Assembly (NCBI RefSeq): GCF_028372415.1
Contig: NC_092879.1
Span: forward strand, 100,001,277 to 100,065,276
Length of the DNA stretch: 64,000 nucleotides
Direction: 5' to 3'
Source: Notamacropus eugenii
Lineage: Eukaryota > Chordata > Mammalia > Diprotodontia > Macropodidae
Within the stretch, counting starts at the first letter, position 1. The number at the start of each line of letters is the position of its first letter. Below are positions 33,269 to 45,130 of this stretch, in pieces. Under the pieces are notes generated by a model that had not been told where the DNA came from, did no database searches, and worked only from the letters and a program-made list of their open reading frames with translations. The position numbers and the translations under genes were made by a program.

Positions 33269-33439
33269 TTTTGCACGCTACAAAATAAAACAGAAAAGAG
33301 TGTATCCTTAGACACATACATTAAAGCAGTCAGTCGTGACCTCGATATCCTTCCTCATCACCTTTGGAAAATGGAAGACTTTGCCCAAACCAGGTTAATG
33401 GGTTCCTCCTTGTAAACGTGGGATAGAAGGCATTAAGGA

Positions 33440-33662
33440 AACAGGCATTTAAAAAGCACCCACTATGCACAGGGCTCTGTTGGCAAGTAAGCATTTTACA
33501 AGTATTTCATTTGATTCTCACAAGAACCTTAGGAGGTAGGTGGTATGATTGTCTCTGTTTCCTAATTGAGGAAACAGACTCACACATCTTGTATGTGAGG
33601 TTGGATCTGAACTCAGGTCTTCGAGGCTCCCCAAGCGCCATCTACTGTACCACCTAGCTTTT
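33440..33662 (-). repeat. MIR SINE copy, near full length
   Basis: AAAAGCACCCACTATGCACA, TTGATTCTCACAAGAACCTT, AGGAGGTAGGTGGTATGATT and GATCTGAACTCAGGTCTTCG give the full reverse MIR order in NONO intron 1. Confidence 0.8.
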
Positions 33663-34369
33663 TCTAAGTACATCCAAGACCCAAAACTTCTACGTGACAT
33701 AAAGAATTAAATTACACACAGAACACATCATGAGATGAACACAACATGTAACAGAGGAAAGTGACAGCAGGGACTCTATTTCTGAGTCGGTTTGGCTACT
33801 TTTTAAGTTCAAATCTACTCCAACAAGAAGCTCCAAACAATACTTCGCTGGCCTCTGTCAATGGCAGGTCCATGATGACTGATGAGATGGCTTAGCCACT
33901 GATCTCAACTCTCAGTTTTCAGTCTCCAGGAATGAGACCATCAGCTCTTTCAAGCAAAGCACCCATTTCTAATCAGCAAATATCCAGTTGAGTGCTTTTC
34001 TTTCATTTCAGCACTAGTTCTGTATGAAATAAGACAGAGGCAGAGTCAATCCCATACAAAGGCCCCCAAAGTCACTATTCAGCTGAAGGAGATGAGGTTC
34101 TCACAAAACATGACTTACATCACACCGAAAACTTTTCTTTTTAACTTCGGAAACCACTAGCATCCCTAGCCAAACCTTAGATTTAACAGTATTGGAAGAG
34201 TTCAAGAGAACTTTGCCAAAAAGTTATTTTTGACATGAATACTAGTTGAGTTATACAGGGCTTTGAGGTTTACAAAGAGATCTTCATAGAAGTTGACACA
34301 AAAAGATGCAAAATTGCCACCTCATCACTTAAGAGCAGTTAAATGGACTGACTGCCCATGAGATGACAA

Positions 34370-34730
34370 TCAGCTCACATTTAGCAAACACCTATTATGT
34401 TTTGGGGATACAAAGAAAGACAACACACCAACAGGTCCTGCTATCCAGGAGCTCCCAGTCAAATGGGGAAGAAAACCGGCCAATAACTCTATACAAACGA
34501 GCTACAGACAAGAAAGGTTAGGGGGCAGTCTCAGAGGGAAGGCACTAAGATTAAGGAGGTCTGGGAAAGATCTCTTGCCAAAGGTGGGACTTTGAAGGAA
34601 ACCAGAGAAGCCAGGAGGTAGATGAGGAAGGAAAGAGCTCCAGGAATGGGGGACACCTGGAGTTGGAAGATGGGAGTGAGTTTCCTGTGGAAGGATCAGC
34701 AAGGAGACCAGTATCAATGGGTCACAGATA
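34370..34730 (+). repeat. Ancient interspersed repeat, family not named
   Basis: It begins GCAAACACCTATTATGTTTT with GGGGATACAAAGAAAGACAA, and continues through CCAGGAGCTCCCAGTCAAAT and GGAAGGCACTAAGATTAAGG. The start resembles that of the copy at 15.84-16.42 kb; the remainder was not aligned to it. It lies in NONO intron 1. Confidence 0.5.
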
Positions 34731-35949
34731 TCTACCTAAGATGCCAGCTGAAATGCCTCTGGGCACATACACTTCCAAAGGACAAGGTCTAATTCCCATT
34801 TCTTAGTTGAAACACCTGTCCCAGGCATTACAAAGACTGGAATGGAAATCTTTAAATGCCAAATTGGAACTCCCATTGTAGAAGGACTGGGTCACTAGCT
34901 TCCTATGGCAACTCAAGGACTAGTTCCAGTTTTACAGGACAACCCTCAAATTAAGAAATTATACAAAATTCTCAGAATAGCCAAGTTTACATACTCTTTT
35001 GTGATGACATACAAAGCAGAGTAATCTTTACTGGTGGAGGTAAACTAATGCCACTACTTAGGGCGATTTTTTCCAAAGGTCCCATTTCTAGGCCCCAAGT
35101 TGTTTTCTATGAGCTTTTCGCATAGTGCCCTTTTGTGATACCATGCCTCCTCCCTCCCTCCCACACATAGCTCAAGGGCGAAGACCCATCCGTAAAACAG
35201 AAGATACAGCAATAGCAAACTTGGACAGAGCTCTGGGTTCTTGGCACAGGTTTAAATACCAATTGAGTCCAGGAGGTCTGTCACTATTGGTTGTTTACAG
35301 TCACAGGCCTCTCTTTTGAGCCTTGACCCTTAGGACTAGACTTTTTTGGCTAGCCCACTCAAAGGATCGGATCCTTTTCATGAAGACCCCAAACACATAC
35401 TGGTTCCGAATTTAAATAGCTTGTTTTGTTATCTCCCTCAACAACTCAGGTAGCACCATCCCTCAGGACCCCGATTTCTTCCTTTCCTCTCTGGTCTAGA
35501 ACACAGGCCCTTCCAGGGACCAGTATCACTAGTGCCGTGGAGAATTTCCGAGTTCCTCCTGAACAATGTCCCCATTCAGAAATCCACAACACACATTTGC
35601 ATGTTAAAGGCAACCCTGTAGACTTCCATTCAATATTTAGAACTCTAAACCTTCACACAGAAATTACATTCAATGTAAAGGAAGCCATTTTGAGACAACC
35701 ACCACAAGCAAAGGCCTTAGAGTATTTCATATACCAAGGAGGAATTCTGAGGTGCTCTACATTTCTAAGCCTCTCTCCAAGGGGAGGATTCCTTGTATTG
35801 TATTGAGGTATTGTTAGATGCAGCCTGGCCAAACTGAAGATACTCTTATTTTTTTTTTTTGAGCTTAGACCCATTCCCCACCATTTCACCTAAAGTATTT
35901 CATCCAACCCTTAGATGACTGGAAGCAGAATGAATACATCTAGAATCTC

Positions 35950-35986
35950 GGGGGGGGGGGGGGGGGGGGAGGGGAGGGGGGGGGGG
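35950..35986 (+). repeat. G-run cluster (G20, G4, G11)
   Basis: Three G blocks separated by single A bases lie in NONO intron 1. This is a strong G-quadruplex candidate on the plus strand. Confidence 0.9.
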
Positions 35987-36839
35987 AGAATGATGCGCTT
36001 AAGAAAGGAATACTAGAAAGAACCATGCATCCTGCCAGGCAGCCTCCCACCTTCACTCCCAGATTCCTGTGGTGGAACAAATAGCTATTTTAGAGCATCA
36101 ACAACAAAATCCCCAGAGTAAAACAATTATTCAAACAGGTAACTGTGGTATTGTGGCACCAGGACACCAGTGTAACCCATCGTTTACATTCTCTGGGCTT
36201 CTGCCATCTGTTACATAAAGGGGGTAGATTGGACTCCAACATCTACAAGGTACTGTCCACTTCTCCATCTAGGATCCTACCAGCTGCACACTAAATTCTG
36301 GCCTCTATGGACATCAGTGTCTTATACTGGGAAAACTTCAAACCAAGGTCTACATTCCTCCTGAGAGTCTGTACTTACATACAAGTTAAGAGCCATTCCC
36401 TCTCCTTTTCCCCACATCCAGAACCACATCCCTTGAAGCCTTTAAAATAAGAGTCCAAGTTATTTTGAGGTTCCCAATCCTTCAGCCAGCAGTAGGTACT
36501 GCTTCTGAGTCTTGGAAAGTGCTTTGTAGATTGCCAATTTGAGTCTATACCATTGGATTAATTTGATTTCATATCTCCCAAGGCTTGTAAGATACCTAAG
36601 GTATTATGGTTCTCTTCTTCCAGACACGGGAAAGAGTCTGCAAGTGTCAACGGTCCGAGCCTCACCTAGAGATCAACTCCAAAGGACAACGTCACATAGG
36701 AGGGAGAGCTTTTCCAACCGTGGGGCAGGATTTTTGTGTTCAAAATGTTAACGGTGGAGGAGGCTGCTGGCAATTTGATTTAAACGGCCCGGGGGCCACG
36801 GAATAGGTGTCAACATCCCGGAAGGGCCTGGGCCCCATC

Positions 36840-37800
36840 CCGACCCGCCCGGGTTAGCGCGGGATCCGAGGGCCAAAACGTGGCAGGGGCCCCCGGCGCC
36901 TCCCTCCAGCGCCCCGGGGGCTGCCCACGAAGGCTCTGGAGCGGGCCTTGGGGCCCCCCACCCCCACCCCCGCAGAGCACAAAGAAGAAAGGCCGGGAGG
37001 CGCAGCAGGCGACGCCCCGAGCGGCCGCGGCCTAACTGGGCTCGCTCTGCTCGGAGCGGGGCCGATGCGCGCGCCTCGCACCCTTGGGACGAGGGCGGCC
37101 GCGGGGCAGGGGAGTAGGGAGGAGAGAGGGGGAGCAGCGCGCCGAGGCCCGACCTAGGCAGAGGCCGGCGCCCCCACCCCCACCCCCCGCCCGCTGCTCG
37201 TTCTCCCGCTCGCCTCAGCCGCCTCACCGTCTCGTGCCGCGCCGCGCCGCTACCGCGGCCGCTCAACGCAACTCCGCCCCGCCCCGTCTCCCCCCCCCCC
37301 CCCCCCCCCGCTCTGCCCCACCAGAAGCTCCACGTTCCGCCTCACCGGGCCCGCTCCGATCGCGACTCACCTGATGCAAAGCCGTTTCTCCCCCGAGTAG
37401 CGGCAGCGTTCCGCCGCCTCTAGCGCCTCAAGAAAAGAGCGCGCGGCCGCCGGAAATCACTCAACCTAGTTCGGCACCACCCTGGGCTCTCAGAGCTGAG
37501 ACTCTTACTGGCTTGCCGCTCTGCCAATCAGGCATCGTGCTAGGGGAGGAGCCACCCTTCGCCCAGGGCCTCCCAGCAATTGGCTCTTCGGGGCCTGCGC
37601 ACCGCCCACAGACCTTGCTGCTCAGCAAGTTCGCCTGAGCAGCGCACGGGGGACAAAGAGCAGGCCTACGCGGCTCATTGCGCCTGCGCCGAGTGAGGCG
37701 CGTGAGGGCTCGGACATTCCCGCCACTGGCGCACTGCGCCTGCGCCTGGAGTCCTGTAACGGTTGGCGCTTTGCTGGTGGACGTTGCGCGGCTCGGGAGG
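36840..37800 (-). promoter_or_regulatory. NONO: NONO CpG-island promoter and untranslated first exon
   Basis: A CpG island surrounds a donor at 37371 (minus strand CATCAG then GTGAGTCGCG), which fits the end of untranslated exon 1 pairing with the acceptor at 33277. A second possible donor lies near 37,226 (GACG then GTGAGGC). Upstream on the minus strand are CCAAT-type sites (37,524-37,528 and near 37,579) and three NRF-1-like GCGCCTGCGC or CTGCGCA motifs near 37,595, 37,682 and 37,737. No TATA box was seen. The start is probably between 37.40 and 37.50 kb. Confidence 0.7.
37290..37309 (+). repeat. C20 run in NONO intron 1
   Basis: Twenty consecutive C, read as G20 on the NONO strand, lie about 62 bases downstream of the exon 1 donor inside the CpG island. 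Confidence 0.9.
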
Positions 37801-38239
37801 AGGTCGGCTTCTCTTGGGCGTCGAGCTGCCGTGAAGCGTTTTCACACCTTCTTCTAGAAGCATGTATATCTAAGGCTTCTCACTCCTAAAACAGAGACAA
37901 AGCAGGCTGCAAGTGTGGCGCTAGAAGCAACAAAAAGGTATTATAGTTCAGTTGAGTCGGGGAGGCCGCCAGCAGGCCGATGGCCGATGGCTCCAGTCCG
38001 TCAGGGAATGTGGAGCTGCTGGCTTAGCCACCCTTTTAAAGGGGCCTCCATTTCCTGTCCCTTCTGTACCTCAGGAAAAGGAGGCTTCAGACCTGATGAT
38101 TCCCACAGCACAAACTGTGCTGACTGATTTTCAGGCTCACTCGCAGGTTCCAGTAACATTGTGTTCCAAAAGGCCTGATCAGTAGCATCACTTCTGCGAT
38201 TATACAGAGCACCTAGAGGCAGGTTGGGGTAGAGGCCAG

Positions 38240-38445
38240 CCTGAACCTAGAGTCAGGAGGGCCTAAATGCAAATTCAGCCTCAGCCACTTTCTAATTGAG
38301 TGACCCTGGGCAAGCCACTTCACCTCTGTCTGCCTCAGGTTCCTCATCTGTAAAATGAGGATCAGAACAGCACCAGGGTTGTGAGAATCAAATGAGATAT
38401 TTGTAATGCACTTGGCATATAGTAAGTGCCTGTTCCCTTCCCCTT
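38240..38445 (+). repeat. MIR SINE copy, near full length
   Basis: CCTAGAGTCAGGAGGGCCTA, GTGACCCTGGGCAAGCCACT, TTCCTCATCTGTAAAATGAG and GCACTTGGCATATAGTAAGT give the full forward MIR order. Confidence 0.85.
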
Positions 38446-39024
38446 ATACAGAGGCTTCCTGGGTTCATAGCTGTACAAAAGCCTAATTGAGGCTTCTATT
38501 GGATCACTGGGTTCAGGGAATCCCAATTGATAAGCACTGTTTCCATGATTATCTTGAAGCGCAATCCATACTATGTCTTCTGTGTTACTCTGCTGATACT
38601 GGGCTCCCAAAACAGATTGAGATTAGAGCAGAGTGGCTGTCTATCCCCCAAGTGGAACTGGTAGAGAATTTTAATAGCTAGTATATAAGGTTTACATGTG
38701 CTTTACATACAAGTTCTCCTAACTCTTACCCATTTTGTGTGTAACTTTTATTGCTCAGTGACATACACCTTTGCCCTAGGCCTAGGATGGGGGCAAAAGT
38801 GAATAAGTGAAGGGGGAGGAAACCCTGATTCCAAGCTTTTTCTCAGGGGTGAATGCTCCTCTCATGCAGCAGGGGGCAGCTGTGGATCTGGGTTGGAATC
38901 TTCTGGGACAAGTGAGGACTGTTCAAACTAGATCACTCCAGCCCAGTTTTATCATTAGAAAAGCTCTTTTCTCCATTCTTTTGCTTTGCACTCCTCTCCA
39001 GAAAAGGGGGGGAGGGGGAAGAAG

Positions 39025-39280
39025 GGGAATAAGCCTTTATATAGCACATATTATGATCCAGACACTGGGCTAAACAGTTTTCACAAACATCATAGGACAA
39101 CATTTTGAGATAGTCGGATTATACTGTCATATTATCTGTTACTATAGTTGAGGAAACTGAGGCAAACAGAGGTTAAGTGATTTACCCATGGTCACCCAGC
39201 TAGTAGGTATCTGATAACAGATTAACACTCAGGTCTTCCTGACTCCAGACCCAGCCCTCTATCTATCTCACCACCTTCCA
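39025..39280 (-). repeat. MIR SINE copy, near full length
   Basis: AAGCCTTTATATAGCACATA, GAGGAAACTGAGGCAAACAG, TTACCCATGGTCACCCAGCT and CAGGTCTTCCTGACTCCAGA give the full reverse MIR order. Confidence 0.85.
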
Positions 39281-40000
39281 AGGAATAAGAGGTAAGCATC
39301 ATCTTCCCATGATCAAAAACCTGTCATTTTTTTTCACACTTGACAGAACAAAAATCACTCACTCTAGCTTATCTGAAACAGAAGTGATGTCTTAAATATA
39401 AGTTTCCAGAGCAGACTTTTTACCAGAACTACTCACTCAGAACTTACCAGAACTACTCACACATCTCCACAACCAGGTTCTGTGATACTATTCTCATAGA
39501 CAAGAGTGGCTAGAGCTTAGAAAGGTTAGATTTACAATACAATCTCCCAGTGTTATCAATTACATAATTCACTCAACAAACAGGTAGTAAGTGCTTATTT
39601 CATTCAGAGTATCCATTTCCCAGTTTTTAATCAGCAGGTCTTTAAAAATGGTATCTTTCTTGTTGCATCTTTCTGGATGGGAGACAGCTTCTTGGAAAAG
39701 AACCTTTTTGGGGGGGGTGTGTTTTGCTTTCTCCCAACTCAGATACTTTTTTATGGTCAACAAAGAAAAAGTACAACAGGATCTTCATTGTGTTGTTTTG
39801 TTTTAGTCAGTCGCAGGAAGAAAAAGATAATGGCTCCCATGAATGATCACTTGCACAAAGGCAGCCTGTTAGCTTCTAATAGCCTCATCTTGGGTGGCCT
39901 CCATGTATAATGTAAGTTATTCTCATGATTTTCCATAAATGGGAAAGTCATAATTTAGATCATTAGTTATTGAGGTTCTCTTGGTCATAGTAAGGGCTGA
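39281..40000. other. Spacer between NONO and ZMYM3, AT-rich
   Basis: No exon or nameable repeat was seen. Short open frames on both strands around 39.57-39.81 kb match nothing I recognise. Confidence 0.4.
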
Positions 40001-40004
40001 GATT

Positions 40005-40245
40005 TTAGGAAGCCACTGGTGGTGCAATGCATAGTCAAGAAGACCTGAGTTTCAAATCTAGCTGCAGATAATTACTAGTAATTACTGGACAAGTCACTTC
40101 ACCTCTGTCTCCTTGAGTTTTCTCATCTATTAAATGGGAATAATAATAGCCCCTCCCTCCCTGGGCTGATGTTAGGGTCCAAGGAGATAATATTGGCAAA
40201 GTGCTTAGCATAGTGCTGGCTGTCATCTAAATGTTAACTCTTCTT
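40005..40245 (+). repeat. MIR-class SINE copy
   Basis: AGACCTGAGTTTCAAATCTA, GGACAAGTCACTTCACCTCT, TCATCTATTAAATGGGAATA and AAAGTGCTTAGCATAGTGCT follow the forward SINE order. Confidence 0.75.
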
Positions 40246-41089
40246 TCTTTCCATCACTTTGGGTGGATTCCCCTCCATCTGCAATGAGAATCAGTTCTTT
40301 ACAGCCCTCAAAATTGTGTAGTCCCCAGCATCCACTTTCCTAGAAGTGGGACAGAGTTCCCCTGCTTTTCCTGGCTTTGTTTTCTTCGTCCTCGAGGCCT
40401 CCAGCGCCTCTCTGGGCACTGGGCTGTCAAAATACCGATGTCCCATGTTGTGTGGTGAGCCAGGTGCTAAGCAAGACCAGACACGGTCCCTCTCCTTGTG
40501 TACTTGACACAAGCAGGGGGATAAGTCACCAGTGTGGCTGACTCTCATACTTCTGTATCACAAATCGAAAGCTTTGGAGAGTTTTAAAACCAAGTGGCCT
40601 TTAGGAATTTCCAAGGGAAGGACATGGCGACCCAAAGAGATGGGGAAGGCTTCCCGGAGGAGCAGGCGTTCCAGTGGGGCTTTATAGAATGTGTGGGAAC
40701 TGAACAATGGGTGCCCCTCCCTCAATGCTTCACTTTGTCATTGCCTTCCCAGCACGGCTATACCATAAGCACTTCATTGGTTCTTGTTGAATTGAACTAT
40801 GAGTGGAAATTGCACAGGCAGAGTTGGGCTTGATGTAAAGAAAACCTTCTTACCAATGACAACTGGCCAGCAATGTAATGGGCCCCCTTAAAGGGGAAAT
40901 CTTCCCTCCCAGTGGTTCTTCAAGTAGAAGTTGAGGACTGCTTGTCATAGACTTGACAGAAAGGTTTTTTGGTCAGCCACGAGTTACACCAGCTGACCTC
41001 TTGTGAGTTTTTGTTCAGTGTTTCCTGTGGAGGTTGTGCTAAGGACTGTGAATGCAAATCAAAAGTGAGAACAGTGCCTCCCCTCTAAT

Positions 41090-41262
41090 AATCATGATAG
41101 CTAGCATTTCTGGCTCACAACAACCCAGTATTACCCCCATTTGACAGATGGTGAAGCTGAGGCAGACAGACGTGAAATGACTTGCCTAGGGTCACGCAGC
41201 TGAGAAGAAGCTTCTGAAGCTGGATTTGAACTCATATCTTCATGACTCTATCCACCACTAGT
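41090..41262 (-). repeat. MIR SINE copy
   Basis: CCCCCATTTGACAGATGGTG, AAGCTGAGGCAGACAGACGT, GCCTAGGGTCACGCAGCTGA and GATTTGAACTCATATCTTCA are reverse MIR sequence. Confidence 0.75.
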
Positions 41263-41342
41263 AGAAACTAATAGGGAGAGATAACGTCTACCTGAGTGGT
41301 GGTCAGGGAAGAGTATGTTTGGAGAGTCTCGGGGTTGAGTCA

Positions 41343-41565
41343 TAAGGGCAGCCAGTTGGTACAGGTCTGGAGAGAGGAAAACCTGACTTCAGATTCCATA
41401 TCTCAGACACTTTAACTAGCTGTGTGACCCCAGGCAAGTCACTTAACTTGAGGTAAAGCTGCCTCAGTTTCCTCAACTGTAAGATGAATATAATAATAGC
41501 CATGAGATCCAATTTGCAAAGTGCCTGGCACACAGTAGTGCTTAATAAACACTCATTCCCTTCTG
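41343..41565 (+). repeat. MIR-class SINE copy
   Basis: TAAGGGCAGCCAGTTGGTAC, GCTGTGTGACCCCAGGCAAG, CTCAGTTTCCTCAACTGTAA and TGCCTGGCACACAGTAGTGC lie in order. The head resembles the marsupial tRNA-type SINE, the body MIR. Confidence 0.75.
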
Positions 41566-41879
41566 TCTGTTGCCAGGCATTTTCCAGGAACAGTGTATTG
41601 TAGTGTTGATTTGATAACTGAGCCCAAAGGAAGAGGTAGAAAAGGATGTGGCAGTGGGGGGGGGGGGGAGGTGAAGGATGGCAGCATGGTAATGGGGCTG
41701 ACTTGCTGAATTTGTCCGCACTCATTCACCAATCCAGACCACTCTGCCCATGATAAACTCTGTCAGGACTTGGGGACATTTTTTGGCTGTCCCATCAGGC
41801 CGGAGACACTGTTATGAGTGGGGTTTTAAAAGGTACAGTACACAGAGGAAACAATGGGATGGAATGAGGAGTTTGATAT

Positions 41880-41990
41880 TTAAATGGAAGGGGCCTTCGA
41901 AGTCACCTGGTCCAGTCCCTTCATTTTACAGATGAAGAAACTGAGGACATGACAGAGCCAAGAATCCTGGGTCTCTCATTCCGCTGTTCA
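41880..41990 (-). repeat. MIR-related fragment
   Basis: AAATGGAAGGGGCCTTCGAA, CATTTTACAGATGAAGAAAC and TGAGGACATGACAGAGCCAA fit a reverse MIR-class piece. Confidence 0.5.
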
Positions 41991-42773
41991 GCACTGCCTT
42001 CTTCCTTGGTTAGTGCTGGTCTGAACTAGTTGACTTCAAAGGTCCTGGAATTCTGAGGACAGCCTGGGGAAAGGGCATGAGATTGACGAGTACAGCTCCT
42101 TCCCTCCACAGACTGTCTAGCATGATGGGATGAGATCCAGTCCCCAAAAGGCAAAATCATACAACTAATAAATGAGCAGAAGTACATGCTTAATAGTGAG
42201 TAGACAAGAGAGAAGCCATGTTAGGCAGGCCAAACTGGCCAGGGAATCCTGAGACTCAAGATTGGGATGTCTTGGGGATCCAGGGAAGCTGCAGAGTAGC
42301 TGAACCAGGCTTCCATGGTGCTTAACCCTAGCATCTTCCTAGGATCCACCTGGCCAGGCACACAGCCTTTCCAATCTCTCCATTCCAGAGCACCTTAAGC
42401 ATCCTGTGAGTTGATTGCATTAGCATCCAACTTCTCCCCCAGGCTGTGGTTTGAGCGCCCAGAAGCTGAGGGCCAGCCCCATCCTAAAGAAGCCACCATC
42501 TAGGAATGTGCAGTTTCCCTTCTTTCTCAGTTAAGATCCTGCAAACTTTTTCTCTAGGTGTTTATAGAAATTATTGAATTCAAAAAACACCTTAATTTGT
42601 CTGGCCTGGTCACAGAAGGTTCCAGTCCTTTCTGCCTCTTCCGGAATCTAACAAAATAGAGGTTTAGACCTATCACAGACAAAATAAAGCCCAACCAGGG
42701 GAGCTACAGGGTAACAGATTTTCTTGGACTTGTGAGATTTTCATAAATCTTAGTCAGAGATAACAACTGTTAC

Positions 42774-42822
42774 TTCTTTTTCTTTCTTCCTTCCTTCCTT
42801 CCTTTCTTTTCCTTTCAACTTT
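42774..42822 (+). repeat. CTTC/CTTT microsatellite
   Basis: An imperfect pyrimidine tetramer repeat (CTTTCTTCCTTCCTTCCTTC and neighbours) lies in the NONO-ZMYM3 spacer. Confidence 0.8.
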
Positions 42823-43129
42823 CTTGGGTTTAGATGGGTTCAAGAGACTATTTACTTTAATGAGTCTTCCCTTAACTTCAAAGATAATAATCTGGCATCT
42901 CTTAACTTTCCTCCCTTCCCCGAAGTAAAGCAGAGAGGTCAAGGGCAGGTGCATAATCAGCATTTGAACACCAAAGGAATGCCAGAAGGCATATGCCCAG
43001 TACAAGCCTGGGGCACTGTGTTCCCTCTAAATTGCTGGCCCCCAGAGGATGGGGCATTTTGTGTCTCCAGGCTTGCTTCAGATTTAGAGGAGTGGCTGAA
43101 TGTTTGAGGGGCATCGGTTTAGAACAGAA

Positions 43130-43310
43130 TGAAACCTCTCATTTTACAGATGAGGGAAGAAACAGATCCCATTTGGAAAGCTTCAGTGACTTTCCCACAA
43201 CCTCAAAGAGCAAGGCCAGAGAGGTGGGATTTCAACTCTGACCAGACCAGCAGCACTCTGCCATGCATCTAGTTCATCCTCCTTGTTTTATAAATGAAGA
43301 AACTGAGGCC
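43130..43310 (-). repeat. Two MIR-related fragments
   Basis: CTCATTTTACAGATGAGGGA followed by GGTGGGATTTCAACTCTGAC is one reverse fragment. TAAATGAAGAAACTGAGGCC begins a second. Confidence 0.55.
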
Positions 43311-43314
43311 CCCA

Positions 43315-43520
43315 CGGACAGTGGCATAACCGTGTGCTGTATTTGTTGTCCAAGACTTGAGTTCAAATCTTGCTACGCAAATAACAATCTTTGTTAGCCT
43401 CGGTTTCCTCCTCTGAAAAAGGAGGATAATAGTCAGTTACCCCCCTGAGTTGTATGATATCAATGAGATAACATGGGCAAAGGGGCTACTGCAGCAAGTA
43501 CCTTGTCCCTAAAATGCCAT
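43315..43520 (+). repeat. MIR-class SINE copy
   Basis: AGACTTGAGTTCAAATCTTG, GCCTCGGTTTCCTCCTCTGA and AGAAAAGG-type purine continuation into ATCAATGAGATAACATGGGC follow the forward SINE order. A further short piece (CCTCAGTTTCCTCATCTGCC) lies near 43,560. Confidence 0.6.
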
Positions 43521-43605
43521 TGAAAGGGAGGCTGTGTGGTGCCTTTAGTTAAATTGGGCCTCAGTTTCCTCATCTGCCAAGTGAGAGGTGGACTGCAGGG
43601 TTCTT

Positions 43606-43695
43606 AACCTAAGATCTCTGAATTTACTTTTAAAATATTATGATAGCCATTTCCATAGACTTGTTTCCTTTGTAATCTCGAGTATTTATAGTAAT
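43606..43695 (+). mobile_element. hAT-like MITE fragment (TTCTTAACCT terminus)
   Basis: GCAGGGTTCTTAACCTAAGA, then TTTTAAAATATTATGATAGC, then TTTCCTTTGTAATCTCGAGT match one end and interior of a non-autonomous DNA element seen also near 56.6 kb. The family name is not asserted. Confidence 0.5.
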
Positions 43696-44413
43696 CCTGT
43701 CAGAGGGCATTGGGGAGAACGAACCCCTGGACCAAGGGCCTCCTAGGCCCTTCCAGCCCTAGCTTTCTGCCATGCTGTAGGCAAGGCCTCACATGAGATA
43801 ATGTCGGCAAGTCTCTAAGTGGGAGTCGCTATTAATATTATAATATTATTAATAGCCATTATTGTGGCTGCAAGTGACTGGGTCACATACATGGGCACGG
43901 GACAGGGAGACCTAGAAGGAAAGACTCGGCGTGACCTTTTGTTACGGGGAGAAAGACGATAAGCCCCAAGGCCAAGCTGGGCCTCGGAGGCTCGGGAGGG
44001 AGGAGGCAGTGCCTCGGAAGAGGCCCGAAGGGAGAGAGAGGAGGAGAGATTAGAGCCCCCCTCCTCACTCCCCGGCTTTTTTAGGGCCCTCTGCATCTAG
44101 GCAAGCCCAGAAGCCTCGGCTTGGTTTGCGGAGCGCTGTGTGTGCTCAGCGCTGGGGAGCCAAAGGCTGGCTCCGGCTCGGGTTTTGAACTTGAACGGGA
44201 AGCTCCTCCGCTCCTGTAGGGCCCCACCTCTCTCCCCCTTTCTCCCGCCCCGGGGCATTTGAATTGAAGTACTAGCAGTGACCCGCCGGTGCAGGAGCCT
44301 AAACGCTCGCTCACATTTGAAAAGCCCCTACTCGTACCCTATCCCCGCGCGCCCAGAGGCGGCCCGAGGGCCCCAGCCCGGCCTCCCCGCAGCGGCGCTG
44401 GCCGAGGGCCGCA

Positions 44414-44790
44414 GAGCCGGTGCCTGGAACCCTCAGGCCCGCGGGTAGTGAGGTAGGGTGGGCGCGCGCGCGCGCGAGTGTATGTGTACACGTGTGTGTG
44501 TACGTGTGTATGTGTGTATGTGTGTGTGTGTGCGCGCGCTGAGCCCGTGCCTGTAACCCGCAGGCAGTGAGGTAGGTGGGCACGTGTGTGTGTGCCTGTG
44601 TGTGTATGCGTGTGCGTGCGTGTGTGTGCTGAGCCCGAGCAGGCAGGCAGTGAGGTAGGGTGGGCGCGCGCGCGCGCGCGTGTGTGTGTGTGCGCGTGTG
44701 TGTGCGTGTGTACGTGAGCGCGGGGGGGACTCGCTGTGTGTGTGTGTGTGTGTGTGTGTGCGTGCGTGTGTGTGTGTACACGTGAGCGCA
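44414..44790 (+). repeat. GT/GC alternating tract with minisatellite units
   Basis: About 330 bases of alternating purine-pyrimidine sequence ((GC)n, (GT)n, (TGTA)n) are broken by related spacers near 44,414, 44,538 and 44,629. The spacers share GGCAGTGAGGTAGG or GTAGTGAGGTAGGGTGGGC. This gives roughly 100-base tandem units. It ends about 0.6 kb upstream of the ZMYM3 first-exon donor. Long reverse-strand frames of His-Thr repeats here are artefacts. Confidence 0.9.
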
Positions 44791-44829
44791 AGGGGGGGTC
44801 TGGCTGCCCCCTCTAACTGCCTCCCTAAA

Positions 44830-45097
44830 GATCTAGCGGGCGGGGGTGGCCGCCCCCAAAGCTGCAGCTCTACGGGGGCCCAGTGCGGGGCGGGGGCCAC
44901 GTGGGCTCGGGGGGGGGGGGTCAGGCATCCGAGCCCCGCCCGCACAGCAACTTGGGGGTGGGGGGTTTAGGTGCGGACTCGCGGGGGCCCGAGTGCGGGG
45001 CCCTCCCAGCGGGCCTCGGCTTGTCCAGGCGCGGCGCCCGAAGCGCCCCGCCCCGCCTCCGCGCTCCGCTTGACGGGGCCCCGGGCTGGCGGGCGGG

Positions 45098-45130
<33 letters not shown>

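Noticed and set aside
39569-39806. Opposed short frames of 64-71 residues at 39.6-39.8 kb
   Set aside because: AT-rich spacer sequence with no recognised family, no CpG island and no supporting splice sites.
42754-43241. Possible exons around 42.75-43.24 kb
   Set aside because: The frames come from a CTTC microsatellite and MIR-related fragments, with no splice or protein support.
44311-44945. Three overlapping reverse-strand open frames of 150-170 residues rich in His-Thr and Arg-Ala
   Set aside because: They are translations of the GT/GC alternating tract in all three frames, with no splice sites, start context or family resemblance.
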